Source: Syntrophomonas sp964422685 (GTDB lineage Bacteria > Bacillota > Syntrophomonadia > Syntrophomonadales > Syntrophomonadaceae). Taken from it: 20,822 bases of DNA. The DNA lies in contig CAYRCG010000017.1 in NCBI GenBank assembly GCA_964422685.1, positions 1 through 20,822 on the forward strand, given 5' to 3'. Positions 1-8,361 of this stretch are shown here, in pieces. Position numbers and translations under genes: made by a program. How positions within the stretch are numbered: the first letter of the stretch is position 1; every line of letters begins with the position of its first letter. The notes under the pieces are model-generated. The model was given only the letters and a program-made list of their open reading frames with translations. It was not told where the DNA came from and searched no databases.

Positions 1-18
1 GTAGGATATGAGCCATTG

Positions 19-93
19 CAAACACCCCTTCTAAATATTTAATGATTATGTGATCAAGATTTGATACCTATTTTACCATATCTGGGGTGTTTG
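19..93. repeat. Imperfectly spaced inverted repeat next to a gene remnant
   Basis: A perfect 10-base inverted repeat, CAAACACCCC at 19-28 and GGGGTGTTTG at 84-93, flanks an AT-rich 55-base interior. It lies just beyond the stop codon of the minus-strand regulator remnant at 96-245. The loop is too long and there is no T-run, so it is not a convincing terminator. It may be a relic of a mobile element end or an operator pair; I cannot tell which. Confidence 0.3.
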
Positions 94-95
94 TC

Positions 96-245
96 TTAAG
101 ATATATTGTATTTTTCCAGCTTCTCGTAAAAAGAGGAGCGGCTTATATTAAGCAATCTGGCTGCAGCGCTTTTGTTACCCGGGAAGCAATTATTGGCGTG
201 GAGGTTTATCAAAGTTGAATGCCCGATGGCGGATAATGAAGGTGC
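96..245 (-). pseudogene. Remnant: C-terminal Fis-type helix-turn-helix of a sigma-54-dependent regulator
   Basis: Reading the minus strand upstream from a TAA at 96-98, 49 codons stay open until an in-frame TAA at 246-248. The peptide ends with GNKSAAARLLNISRSSFYEK followed by LEKYNIS. This is the usual last segment of NtrC/PrpR-type activators, where a Fis-like HTH (GN...AA..L.ISR..LY.K..KY.I) closes the protein. No receiver, AAA+ or sigma-54 interaction region is present, and the codons before the HTH do not resemble the family. I infer a gene destroyed down to its last exon-sized scrap. There is no start codon with a ribosome site, so expression as a small protein is unlikely. Confidence 0.7.
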
Positions 246-348
246 TTAGTGGTATACTGCAATAGGATGCTTATTTAAATACCTACCCGGTTGATATACT
301 GCGAGATTTACTATGAAAATAGTAAGGCGACTAAGGAGGGGGATAATA

Positions 349-1332
349 GTGCGCAAAAAAGTACTAACGGCCTTGCGGGACAAACAAGGCCATTGGGTCT
401 CAGGCGAGGCTTTGGCTCTGGAACTGGATGTTACCCGGACGGCCATATGGAAGCAGATAAAGGTTCTGCGGGCTGAGGGTTATGTAGTCGATACGTCACC
501 TGGCAAAGGCTATTGCTTATCTGCCCTGCCAGATATATTAACCGAGGAGCAGGTGCAATTCGGTCTAACCACCCAGGTTTTCGCCCAGGAGCATTACTTT
601 TATTTCCGGGAAATAGGTTCTACCAATGATTACGCCAAAAAATTAGCCTCACAAGGATACCCCGATGGAACATTAGTGTTGGCCGAAAAACAAACTGCCG
701 GGCGGGGCAGAAGGGGTCGTGAATGGCATTCCGGTCATTACCAAGGCATCTATTTTTCACTGATACTTCGCCCTGCGTTAGCGTTAAGGGAAATATTTCG
801 GGTTACTCCTTTCATTGCCTTGGCTATTGCGGAGACCCTGCAGGAGCTTTTCGGTTTAGAGCCCGGAATTAAATGGCCTAACGATGTATTGATAAGCGGG
901 CGTAAGGTAGCGGGAATATTAACTGAGGCGGCTACTAATATGGATGGTATTGATTATATTATAATCGGGATCGGCCTGAACGCTAACCAACAGATACGCG
1001 ATTTCCCTGAGGATATTCGCCATAGGGCTACCTCCATAAGGGAGGAAATAAAGCGGCCTGTTAAGCGAGTTGAACTGCTGCAAAGGCTGCTATTGCAATT
1101 GGAATTGCGCTACCGGCAACTGCTATCGGGCGAATATAACGAAATTATAGAAAGGGTTCGTTCTTTATCACTGGTAATCGGGCATGATATAGAGGTTGAT
1201 AACGGCGCCGGGAAAATGCGGGGTAAAGCAATAGGCATCGATGATAATGGAATCCTGTTATTGCGTGATCCTCAAGGTAATATTCATAACATTATATCGG
1301 GAGAGGTACTAATTCCGCCGCAAATATCCTAA
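349..1332 (+). CDS. birA: Bifunctional biotin-[acetyl-CoA-carboxylase] ligase / biotin operon repressor BirA
   Basis: BirA makes biotinyl-5'-AMP and transfers biotin to a lysine of biotin carboxyl carrier proteins; with its N-terminal HTH it also represses biotin genes when holo-BirA dimerises. I use the GTG at 349 because AAGGAGGGGG lies 6 bases upstream; an ATG at 313 in the same frame has no such site. The 327-residue product has a winged HTH (about 1-60, with VTRTAIWKQIKVL), the biotin/ATP loop GRGRRGR at 118-124, KWPNDV at 175-180 followed by GRKVAGIL, and a C-terminal SH3-like domain. The length matches two-domain BirA. It is followed after 163 bases by bioY, whose promoter carries a BirA-type palindrome (1361-1388), so regulator and target are neighbours. 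Function is well supported. Confidence 0.96.
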   Translation: MRKKVLTALRDKQGHWVSGEALALELDVTRTAIWKQIKVLRAEGYVVDTSPGKGYCLSALPDILTEEQVQFGLTTQVFAQEHYFYFREIGSTNDYAKKLASQGYPDGTLVLAEKQTAGRGRRGREWHSGHYQGIYFSLILRPALALREIFRVTPFIALAIAETLQELFGLEPGIKWPNDVLISGRKVAGILTEAATNMDGIDYIIIGIGLNANQQIRDFPEDIRHRATSIREEIKRPVKRVELLQRLLLQLELRYRQLLSGEYNEIIERVRSLSLVIGHDIEVDNGAGKMRGKAIGIDDNGILLLRDPQGNIHNIISGEVLIPPQIS

Positions 1333-1360
1333 CTTCCCTACGATGCCAAAGCGCTGCACC

Positions 1361-1388
1361 GTCAACCTAATATTCCGTTGCGGTTGAC
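1361..1388. promoter_or_regulatory. BirA operator upstream of bioY
   Basis: GTCAACC at 1361-1367 and GGTTGAC at 1382-1388 form a perfect 7-base inverted repeat with a 14-base spacer. Half-sites of the form TTGT(A/C)AACC...GGTT(T/G)ACAA separated by about 14-16 bases are the known BirA operator in Firmicutes. The right half-site overlaps the TTGACA -35 box of the promoter at 1384-1412, so holo-BirA bound here would block polymerase. The pairing of this site with birA next door makes the call strong. Confidence 0.85.
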
Positions 1389-1412
1389 AATGCCCCTATG
1401 ATGCGTTATCAT
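1384..1412 (+). promoter_or_regulatory. Sigma-A promoter of the bioY-bioM-bioN operon
   Basis: A perfect -35 TTGACA (1384-1389) is followed after exactly 17 bases by TATCAT (1407-1412), five of six matches to the -10 consensus. The -35 lies inside the right arm of the BirA operator. Transcription would start near 1420, leaving a leader of about 75 bases before the bioY TTG start at 1496. Confidence 0.75.
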
Positions 1413-1495
1413 TTCCTAAAGTCGGCTGCAAATGCAATAGCACATTGTTTTGTATAACAGCTTATATGCAAAAACATAATCTGGAGGTACAAGAT

Positions 1496-2035
1496 TTGAA
1501 CCGCCTAAGTTTAAACCCGCTGCGCTCTATGGTTTACGCCTCAATGTTCGGCGCTTTGACAGCTATCGGGGCCTTTATTGTGATTCCCCTGCAACCGACT
1601 CCTATCACTATGCAAAATTTCTTTACCATGTTGGCAGCAACCCTTTTAGGAGGTTATGCCGGGGCTATGAGCCAGCTTGTCTACGTATTCCTAGGTTGCA
1701 TCGGGCTGCCGGTTTTCGCTGGGGGCAAGGCCGGCTTAGGGGTTTTACTCGGCCCCACCGGGGGTTATCTATTAGGTTTTATAATAGGGGCCTATGCAAC
1801 CGGCAAAATGGTTGAGGCGAGGAAGAAACCGGGGGTTATTTGGATAGCGCTATCAATTTTAGCCGGTTATCTCATAATCTATGCTTTAGGGACCCTGCAG
1901 TTGATGTTTATTGCCCATCTAACCACAGTTAAGGCTATTATGTTGGGTGTGGTTCCGTTTCTGGTGCCGGATTTGGGCAAAGCGTTGCTTGCTGCCTTTT
2001 TTGCTGTAAAAATACGCAGTTATCTGCAACTGTAA
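1496..2035 (+). CDS. bioY: Biotin ECF transporter substrate-binding S component BioY
   Basis: BioY is the membrane S component that binds biotin with high affinity and hands it to an ECF energy-coupling module. I start at the TTG at 1496, with GGAGG eight bases upstream; reading from an upstream TTG at 1445 would add 17 residues that do not look like BioY. The 179-residue product is hydrophobic with about six membrane segments and carries the family signature GLPVFAGGKAGLGVLLGPTG followed by GYLLGF near residues 70-95, plus LQPTPITMQNF, another conserved BioY patch. The ECF ATPase follows 13 bases after the stop, and the ECF T protein overlaps that gene, so the three form one operon under BirA control. 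Confidence 0.95.
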   Translation: MNRLSLNPLRSMVYASMFGALTAIGAFIVIPLQPTPITMQNFFTMLAATLLGGYAGAMSQLVYVFLGCIGLPVFAGGKAGLGVLLGPTGGYLLGFIIGAYATGKMVEARKKPGVIWIALSILAGYLIIYALGTLQLMFIAHLTTVKAIMLGVVPFLVPDLGKALLAAFFAVKIRSYLQL

Positions 2036-2048
2036 ACGGGGGAGAAGT

Positions 2049-2924
2049 ATGATCCGAATCAACAATTTAAGCTACAGTTATAATGCAGATATGGAATCGG
2101 TTCTAAATGACATTAACCTGCGCATTGATCCCGGTGAACATGTCGCCGTAATAGGTCCCAATGGCTGCGGTAAAACCACCTTGATTCGGCATATCAATGC
2201 CTTGCTATTGCCGACTAGCGGCGAGGTTATTATTGATGGGCTTGATAGCAGGAAATTACAAAACCATAGGGAAATCCGATGCCGGGTAGGTATGTTGTTT
2301 CAGAATGCCGATAATCAGATAGTAGGTATGAGCGTAGAAGAAGATGTAGCCTTCGGCCCCGGTAACTTGCGCCTGCCCAGCTCCGAAATATCGCGACGGG
2401 TGAAAAAGGCTTTAGAAATGGTCGGCCTTAATGGATTCGAAAAAAGAAGACCACACACCTTATCGGGGGGTGAGAAGCAACTCTTAGCTTTGGCTGGTCT
2501 GTTGGCTATGGAACCGAGCTATATTGTTATGGATGAATCTACTTCGTCCCTGGATCCGCAAAGCCGGGAAAGGGTCCTGGACATATTGGACCAACTTAAG
2601 CAGCAGGAGATATCCATTATTCAAGTTACCCATAATATGGATGAAGCCCTTCAGACAGAGCGGGTGGTTTTGATGGAAAACGGACGGATAGTAGCTGACG
2701 GGGGGGCTTCCAATATACTTGCCGATAGGGAGCTACTAAAGCCCTTGGGTTTATCCAGACCGTTGATTTTAGAATTAATAGCGGGTTTGAAACCCGACGG
2801 TTATATTACCAGAGATATCAAAACTGTTGATGAGGCTATCACAGAAATCAAATTGTGGCAGCGGCAGTATTTAGAACGAGGCGGTGGTGACAATGAGGGG
2901 AGCGGCCAAAAATGCATGATTTAG
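2049..2924 (+). CDS. bioM: Energy-coupling factor ATPase of the biotin transporter (BioM/EcfA)
   Basis: This ABC ATPase powers biotin uptake with BioY and BioN at the cytoplasmic membrane face. The 291-residue protein has Walker A GPNGCGKT at 36-43, Q-loop Q85, signature LSGGEKQ at 138-144, Walker B YIVMDES at 158-164 and H-loop His195. The Walker B region reads DESTSSLD where most ABC ATPases have DEPTSSLD; the catalytic Glu163 is present, so it should be active. Start ATG has GGGGGAG a few bases upstream. Only one EcfA is encoded, followed by one EcfT, which is the dedicated BioMNY arrangement rather than the shared EcfAA'T module. Its last 13 bases overlap the next gene, suggesting translational coupling. 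Confidence 0.9.
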   Translation: MIRINNLSYSYNADMESVLNDINLRIDPGEHVAVIGPNGCGKTTLIRHINALLLPTSGEVIIDGLDSRKLQNHREIRCRVGMLFQNADNQIVGMSVEEDVAFGPGNLRLPSSEISRRVKKALEMVGLNGFEKRRPHTLSGGEKQLLALAGLLAMEPSYIVMDESTSSLDPQSRERVLDILDQLKQQEISIIQVTHNMDEALQTERVVLMENGRIVADGGASNILADRELLKPLGLSRPLILELIAGLKPDGYITRDIKTVDEAITEIKLWQRQYLERGGGDNEGSGQKCMI

Positions 2925-3688
2925 GGCAGTATTTAGACCATTATTCACCATTGCATAGTCTGGATCCCCGCGTAAAAATACTGGCAGTTATGGCTTTGAG
3001 TCTGCTTATCCTGCACATCGACCTGCATGGGCTATCCGTTATAGCAGGCCTTATCTTGGCACTTTGCTCTTTGGGGAGGATAAGCCCGCTATATCTATGC
3101 CGGACTAGCAGGCCGGTTTGGCCCTTTTTTATAATCTTGTTTCTGGTTTATCTGCTATTTACTCCCGGAACTCCGGTTCTGTTCACTTTTTATTCAATAA
3201 ATATTAGTTATTCGGGTATATATTTGGGCTTTAGCCAGTTGCTCAGATTTTTGCTTCTGGTCCTGATCGCCTCACTTTTGACTATGACGACAGGACACTC
3301 AGAAATTACTATGGCTTTAGGTTATTTACTGAGCCCGCTTAAGGTAATCGGGGTATCTTCACATAATATTGCCTTAATGATTAGTCTCGCTTTGAGATTC
3401 ATACCCACCTTACAGCAGGAGTTGAGCCAGATAAATGAAGCCGCAAAAGCCCGTGGTCTTGATCTAAAATCCGGGAACCTTATGGAAAAGGCCAAAGCTA
3501 TGGTGCGGCTCGGCAGTCCACTGACAATTAATATATTGGGGCGCTCTGAAGAACTAGCCCAAGCCATGGAGGCCAGAGCTTATCAAAATGGCCCTAGGAC
3601 ATATATCAGTGAACTTTCTTTCAGAAAAACCGATTACTTTGCTTTGAGTTTAATTATTATTACAAGTATAAGTGTAATCTGGCTTTGA
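2912..3688 (+). CDS. bioN: Energy-coupling factor transmembrane protein of the biotin transporter (BioN/EcfT)
   Basis: EcfT is the transmembrane coupler that joins the ATPases to the S component. The 258-residue product has several hydrophobic segments in the first 165 residues (for example VKILAVMALSLLIL, FFIILFLVYLLF and FLLLVLIASLL), a long amphipathic region, and two coupling motifs characteristic of EcfT: ARG at 180-182 within EAAKARGLD and ARA at 221-223 within MEARAY. The last segment near 243-257 is again membrane-like. The start ATG sits inside the end of bioM, with GAGGGG about ten bases upstream. It ends 20 bases from the stop of the convergent FAD/Rieske gene; I see no terminator hairpin in that gap. 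Confidence 0.92.
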   Translation: MHDLGQYLDHYSPLHSLDPRVKILAVMALSLLILHIDLHGLSVIAGLILALCSLGRISPLYLCRTSRPVWPFFIILFLVYLLFTPGTPVLFTFYSINISYSGIYLGFSQLLRFLLLVLIASLLTMTTGHSEITMALGYLLSPLKVIGVSSHNIALMISLALRFIPTLQQELSQINEAAKARGLDLKSGNLMEKAKAMVRLGSPLTINILGRSEELAQAMEARAYQNGPRTYISELSFRKTDYFALSLIIITSISVIWL

Positions 3689-3708
3689 ACCCAACCGATC
3701 AAACCGAG

Positions 3709-5250
3709 TTATATAGGCCCCGCTTCCGGTTGATTTAGTGGTATTTTGGCAGGGCCCTCCAAAATATCTCCATTGTTGGTAAAACGGGAACCGTGGCAGG
3801 GGCAATCCCAGGATTGTTCCGCTAAATTCCATTGCAATTCGCATCCCATATGAGTGCAGGTAGTTTCAACAGCGTGTAAATCCCCCCGCAGATCCCGAAA
3901 CACACCCTCATTATTACCGTTAGTTGCATATAGTTTTACCCCACCCGGTACAATATCATCCTCGCTTATCGCCGGAGTAAGCTTACTAGCGGTAAGGCTT
4001 CTGGAGAGGTTAATTTTTTGGGTCATGACCTTGTCCGTGGCAGCGTTAGCCTTGAACCGAGAGGGGTTAAATACCGGCGCCCACGGATTCTCTATTCCCA
4101 TTATGGAATCCTTCAATATCATCGCAGCCGCTACAGCAGTGCTTATGCCCCATTTGCGGAACCCGGTTGCAACATAGATATCCGGTGTAGTAGGCGATAG
4201 ATTGCCGATATAAGGAATCTGATCCAAAGTAATATAGTCTTGGGCAGACCACCGATATAATATTTCGTTCAATTGAAACATAGAATTAGCCGTATCGATT
4301 AAATTTTGATAATGAATATTTGTATCAATGCTTTGCCCGGTAATATGATGTTCCCCAACTACTAGGACCAGTTCCCCGCCTCCGTCCAAAGGGGTGGAGC
4401 GGAAAGAGCGGCTCGGGTCCTCGGCATTTATATAAATGCCGCCCGGAAACTTTTCGTTTATCGTAATACCGATGGCATAGGAGCGGCTGGGGTTTATCCT
4501 GGTATAATACAGACCGCCGCCGTCATAAGACGGGTACTGGGATGCAATAATTATATTTTGGGCTTTTACAGAGTAGCCGGCGTTAGTCGTTATAGAATAG
4601 CCATTTCCCGCTTGGATATCCATTGCTTTGGTATTTTCGAAAATATAACTATCTTTATCGGGAATTAAATTTGCCACCGCCAGGAGAAACTTCAGCGGAT
4701 GAAACTGGGCTTGGTTGTCAAAGCGCAAGGCTGCTTTTATATCGATGGGCAAAGGTATTTGCTCGAGATAAGTGGCCGCGAAACCCAAACTGCTCGCTAC
4801 GCTAGCCTCATCCTGAATCACTGGTATTTCCTTTTCGTCCTGAGTATATATATAGGCGGATTGCCAAGAAAAGTCACATTGTATGTTGTGTTGCCGGATT
4901 ATTTTATCAATAGTCAAAATAGCCGTTTTATTTGCATCCGCATATTGTTGTGCACTTGCCTGACCCATATTAGCTTTTAACTTAGAATAAATAATATCGT
5001 GCTGGGCAGTTATCTTGCCGGTAGTATGTCCTGTCGTACCCTGCAAAATCTTAGCGGCTTCTAGGACTGCAACCCTTAAACCCTGTTGCTTTAGCATGTA
5101 TGCAGAAGCTATCCCAACTATACCTCCACCAATTATTGCAGTGTCTACGATAACATCGCTATTCGGCTGCCCATACTGCGGAAATTGCACAGAATCTATC
5201 CAGTAGGAGCGGGGCGGTTGTTCGAATCCGTTTCCCCAAGGAATTCCCAT
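3709..5250 (-). CDS. FAD-dependent oxidoreductase with C-terminal Rieske [2Fe-2S] domain (YhfW-like)
   Basis: The 513-residue protein begins with a DAO-type FAD domain: DTAIIGGGIVGIASAYML around 36-53 is the dinucleotide-binding Rossmann start, followed by VAVLEA, and the end of the FAD domain is the IYVATGFRKWGIS segment. A Rieske domain closes the protein: C465-T-H467-M-G-C470 and C483-P-C485-H486 give all four cluster ligands (Cys465, His467, Cys483, His486) and the disulfide pair (470, 485). This architecture is that of Bacillus subtilis YhfW and relatives, whose substrate is not known. I choose the ATG at 5250 because GGAGG lies seven bases upstream; a GTG at 5268 overlaps that ribosome site. 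No signal peptide is seen, so it is probably cytoplasmic. It is transcribed alone, opposite to the biotin operon. Domain content is certain, the reaction is not. Confidence 0.9.
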   Translation of the reverse strand: MGIPWGNGFEQPPRSYWIDSVQFPQYGQPNSDVIVDTAIIGGGIVGIASAYMLKQQGLRVAVLEAAKILQGTTGHTTGKITAQHDIIYSKLKANMGQASAQQYADANKTAILTIDKIIRQHNIQCDFSWQSAYIYTQDEKEIPVIQDEASVASSLGFAATYLEQIPLPIDIKAALRFDNQAQFHPLKFLLAVANLIPDKDSYIFENTKAMDIQAGNGYSITTNAGYSVKAQNIIIASQYPSYDGGGLYYTRINPSRSYAIGITINEKFPGGIYINAEDPSRSFRSTPLDGGGELVLVVGEHHITGQSIDTNIHYQNLIDTANSMFQLNEILYRWSAQDYITLDQIPYIGNLSPTTPDIYVATGFRKWGISTAVAAAMILKDSIMGIENPWAPVFNPSRFKANAATDKVMTQKINLSRSLTASKLTPAISEDDIVPGGVKLYATNGNNEGVFRDLRGDLHAVETTCTHMGCELQWNLAEQSWDCPCHGSRFTNNGDILEGPAKIPLNQPEAGPI

Positions 5251-5446
5251 AATAATACCTCCAAACACATTGTAATCAGTAGGTAATATGCCCCGCGCAA
5301 TGACAAAATATCCGTTTGAAGCATGATAATATCTGGTAAGAACTAGCCGAGCCCCAGCCGGACAGGATTGTTAATTATGTTTGGTTAACGTCACAAATAC
5401 CTGGCTCTATATTTCACTAATTCATTCAAAGTAGCTACATGTTTTG

Positions 5447-5476
5447 GCGGGTTTTTCGGTACCTGAAAAAACCCGC
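5447..5476 (-). terminator. Hairpin downstream of copA, possible bidirectional terminator
   Basis: GCGGGTTTTT (5447-5456) and AAAAACCCGC (5467-5476) form a perfect 10-base-pair stem with a 10-base loop, 33 bases beyond the copA stop on the minus strand. Stretches of A and T are within the stem rather than after it, so the usual U-tract is poor. The rest of 5269-5508 shows no gene; the FAD/Rieske gene must start its transcription there, but I do not see a clear promoter. Confidence 0.5.
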
Positions 5477-5508
5477 TTAACAATTGTCATAATACCCTAT
5501 CAAACTTG

Positions 5509-7908
5509 TTAAGGTTGGTAGCCCCTCAGACGCAGGGAATTGCTTACTACCGATACGGAGCTAAAGGCCATGGCGGCCGCAGCTATGACGGGGGATAAAA
5601 AGCCTAAGGCTGCAAAGGGAATGCCTATGCTGTTATAGAAAAAGGCCCAGAAAAGATTTTGCTTGATGATGCGCATAGTTCGCCGGGATAGCCTGATGGC
5701 AGACGAAATCCCCCTTAGGTCGCCACTCATTAAGACAATACCAGCTGTTTCCATAGCTACATCGGTCCCACTGCCTATTGCTATCCCTATATCGGCAGTG
5801 GCCAGGGCGGGAGCATCATTGATTCCGTCACCCACCATCGCTACTATTTTGCCGCTTTGTCTGAGTTTCTCCACTTCCTTGGCTTTGCTTTCCGGCAGCA
5901 CCTCTGCCAGCACATTGCTAATTCCAACCTGCCGAGCGATAGCCTCTGCTGTATGTTGGTTATCCCCGCTGAGCATATATACTTCAAGCCCCATATCCTT
6001 AAGGGTCTGAACAGCCGAAAAGGCGTTTTCCTTAATTGTATCGGCTACGGCCAGCAAACCGGCTAATTGGCCGTCGATAGCCAGATACATTGCGGTTTGA
6101 CCGGTTTCTTCTAGCTCTCTGGCTTGTTGTTCGGCCTGGTTTATATTTATAGTATGGCTATGCATAAAGCTACGATTGCCTATTATTAAATCAAATTCGG
6201 CGTATTTCCCAGTTACCCCTTGGCCGGGATAGTTTTTGAAACTCCCTATATCCGGCAAATCCCCATACCGCTCGTGGGCTGATTTGTAAATAGCTTCTCC
6301 TAAGGGGTGTTCCGAATGCTTTTCCAGTATTCCGGCATGGCGCAGTATTTCATCTTCGCTATAGGCACTGAAGCTGATTAACTTGGTGAGGGCCGGTTCC
6401 CCGCGAGTGATGGTGCCGGTTTTATCCAGGACTATAGTATTTAGTTTATGCATAGTTTCTAGGAATTCGCCGCCTTTTATTAAAAGGCCGTTTTCTGCGC
6501 CTTTCCCGGTCCCCACCATTATTGCCGTAGGGGTAGCCAAACCCAAAGCGCAGGGACAGGCTATTACCAATACCGCTACTGCTGTGGTCACGGCTATAGC
6601 AATATCAGCTTTAAAGTAGAACTGCAGGGTGAAGGTGAGCAAGGATAGCCCAATAACCACCGGGACGAAAACACCGGAAACTTGGTCGGCTATCTTTTGC
6701 ACCGGAGCCTTAGAACCTTGAGCTTCCTCCACAATCCTAATGATCTGTGCCAGGGTAGTATCTTTTCCGGTGTGGCTTACCCTGAAGTGCAAGCTGCCAT
6801 TTTTATTGATACTGCCGCCTACCACCGGGTCGCCCGGTCTTTTCTCCACCGGCATGCTTTCCCCGGTCAGCATGGATTCATCTACTGCGGAATAACCCTG
6901 CTCTACAACCCCATCTAGCGGAATTCGCTCTCCGGGACGGATAAGCAGCAGGTCATCAACCCTGACTTCTTCTATGGGAAGCTCTATTTCTTCATTTTGA
7001 CGGATTACCCGGGCGGAGCGAGGCTGCAATTCACCCAAGACTCGGATGGCTTCAGAAGTCTTGTTTTTGGCCCGTTCCTCCAGATATTTGCCCAAAAGTA
7101 TCAAGGTAATAATTGTCGCCGAAGCTTCAAAATATATATGATAGAATTCGCCCTGAAAAACATTATAGAGGCTAAAGAAATAGGCGGCGGTAGTACCTAA
7201 TGCTACCAGTACGTCCATATTGCTGCCACCGGAACGCAAGGCTAAAAATGCGCTGCGATAGAATCGATAACCGATAACAAATTGAACCGGGGTGGCCAAG
7301 GCTAGTTGCCAATAGGGATTGTGCAGGAATAGTATCCTGATATCAAATAGCATTAGAAACATATTAAGTATGAGGGGAAAGGCTAGGAGAGCGGAGATCC
7401 CTAGCAGGAGCTTCAATTTATGGATTTCAGCGGCTTCGGTCGGTTTAGCGAACGGGGATTCCTCTTGCTCTATCCTATGGGCCGGATATCCTAGCTTATC
7501 AATAGCTTTTTCGATATCACCCAGGCTAATCTGCTGGGGATCATACTTTACCATAGCCTGATTAGTAAGTAGGTTAACATTGGCATTCACCACACCGGGG
7601 ATACTGTTCAGCTTTTTGTCGATGCGGGCGGAACAGGCGGCGCAAGACATGCCCTCTACCGCTAAGGCAGCGTCGAGGCAATGCTTGTCCTCTGCGGGCA
7701 ACACTTCAAAACCGATCTGTCGTATGGCTTCCTCGAGCGTGGCTAAATCGGTTATTTCCGGATCATATAGGGTTGTTGCTTTTTTGCTGAGCAGGTTAAC
7801 CTGGGCCTGTTTCACCCCTGGCAGGCTGTTCAATTTTTTCTCAACCCGCGCGGAACAGGCAGCGCAGGACATTCCCTCAATCCTGATACTGCTTTTTGTT
7901 TCCTCCAT
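5509..7908 (-). CDS. copA: Cu(+)-exporting P-type ATPase CopA with two N-terminal metal-binding domains
   Basis: CopA pumps Cu(I) out of the cytoplasm using ATP. The 799-residue protein has two heavy-metal-associated domains, each with GMSCAAC (Cys15/Cys18 and Cys89/Cys92), then the actuator TGES at 348-351, the membrane CPC at 451-453, the phosphorylated Asp495 in DKTGT, His-Pro at 534-535 (HSEHPLG), GDGIND at 693-698, and the Cu(I)-type residues YN (758-759) and MAFSS (780-784). These last two define subgroup P1B-1. I start at the ATG at 7908, with AAAGGGG about eight bases upstream; an in-frame start 19 codons earlier has no ribosome site. It follows copZ by 171 bases in the csoR-copZ-copA order and may also use its own promoter (8027-8055). 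Confidence 0.97.
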   Translation of the reverse strand: MEETKSSIRIEGMSCAACSARVEKKLNSLPGVKQAQVNLLSKKATTLYDPEITDLATLEEAIRQIGFEVLPAEDKHCLDAALAVEGMSCAACSARIDKKLNSIPGVVNANVNLLTNQAMVKYDPQQISLGDIEKAIDKLGYPAHRIEQEESPFAKPTEAAEIHKLKLLLGISALLAFPLILNMFLMLFDIRILFLHNPYWQLALATPVQFVIGYRFYRSAFLALRSGGSNMDVLVALGTTAAYFFSLYNVFQGEFYHIYFEASATIITLILLGKYLEERAKNKTSEAIRVLGELQPRSARVIRQNEEIELPIEEVRVDDLLLIRPGERIPLDGVVEQGYSAVDESMLTGESMPVEKRPGDPVVGGSINKNGSLHFRVSHTGKDTTLAQIIRIVEEAQGSKAPVQKIADQVSGVFVPVVIGLSLLTFTLQFYFKADIAIAVTTAVAVLVIACPCALGLATPTAIMVGTGKGAENGLLIKGGEFLETMHKLNTIVLDKTGTITRGEPALTKLISFSAYSEDEILRHAGILEKHSEHPLGEAIYKSAHERYGDLPDIGSFKNYPGQGVTGKYAEFDLIIGNRSFMHSHTININQAEQQARELEETGQTAMYLAIDGQLAGLLAVADTIKENAFSAVQTLKDMGLEVYMLSGDNQHTAEAIARQVGISNVLAEVLPESKAKEVEKLRQSGKIVAMVGDGINDAPALATADIGIAIGSGTDVAMETAGIVLMSGDLRGISSAIRLSRRTMRIIKQNLFWAFFYNSIGIPFAALGFLSPVIAAAAMAFSSVSVVSNSLRLRGYQP

Positions 7909-8026
7909 GCTATTATCCCCTTTGTTTGCCGATATTAATAAATAATTAGCCGCTACTTGAACCATAAACTGTTCCCGCTTTTTAAAAGCTCCGAGACATC
8001 AAAAAGGAAGATTGTGATAATATTCT

Positions 8027-8055
8027 ATCATTAGTTGTGCCCGTTAAAATGTCAA
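8027..8055 (-). promoter_or_regulatory. Possible internal promoter in front of copA
   Basis: On the minus strand TTGACA (8055-8050) is followed after 17 bases by AATGAT (8032-8027), four of six matches to TATAAT. It lies in the 171-base gap between copZ and copA. A GGGGTA sequence and the direct repeat GGACTA flank the -35 box, loosely resembling half of the CsoR site at 8913-8934. The -35 box is perfect but the -10 is weak. Confidence 0.4.
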
Positions 8056-8079
8056 TGGACTACCCCTTATCGGACTAGG

Positions 8080-8289
8080 TTATTGGGGCAACTCAAATCC
8101 GGCTTCAACGATAGCTCCCTTAAGGTCTTCAATGGTGAGGTCCCCCTCTACGTAGGCTATTGTTACCGTTTTTGCCGCCAAATCGACATCGGCCTTTTTT
8201 ACTCCGGCAAGGCTTTGCAAGGAATTTTCCACCGCCATTTTGCAGTGATTGCAACTCATACCCTCGACCCTTAAAGTAACCTTCTCCAT
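8080..8289 (-). CDS. copZ: Copper chaperone CopZ
   Basis: A 69-residue single heavy-metal-associated domain with the Cu(I) ligand loop GMSCNHC (Cys13 and Cys16) and the ferredoxin-like beta-alpha-beta pattern expected of Atx1/CopZ. It would carry Cu(I) to the N-terminal domains of CopA or to CsoR in the cytoplasm. The ATG at 8289 is preceded by GAGGAGGTGG seven bases upstream; an in-frame GTG three codons earlier overlaps that site and is unlikely. It sits 72 bases after csoR and upstream of copA on the same strand, the common Firmicutes copper operon order. Confidence 0.94.
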   Translation of the reverse strand: MEKVTLRVEGMSCNHCKMAVENSLQSLAGVKKADVDLAAKTVTIAYVEGDLTIEDLKGAIVEAGFELPQ

Positions 8290-8361
8290 GATTACCACCT
8301 CCTCGGAATCAGATTATCAGTGAAGTGTTTTAACTGCGTTATAAATGATGGTCCTTTGTAA

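Noticed and set aside
2049..2924. Defective ECF ATPase because of DEST in place of DEPT
   Set aside because: The catalytic Glu163 and all other motifs are present; the Pro-to-Ser change is outside the essential residues.
3854..4177. Plus-strand frames opposite the FAD/Rieske gene
   Set aside because: They are complements of a clear coding sequence with intact motifs and have no ribosome sites.
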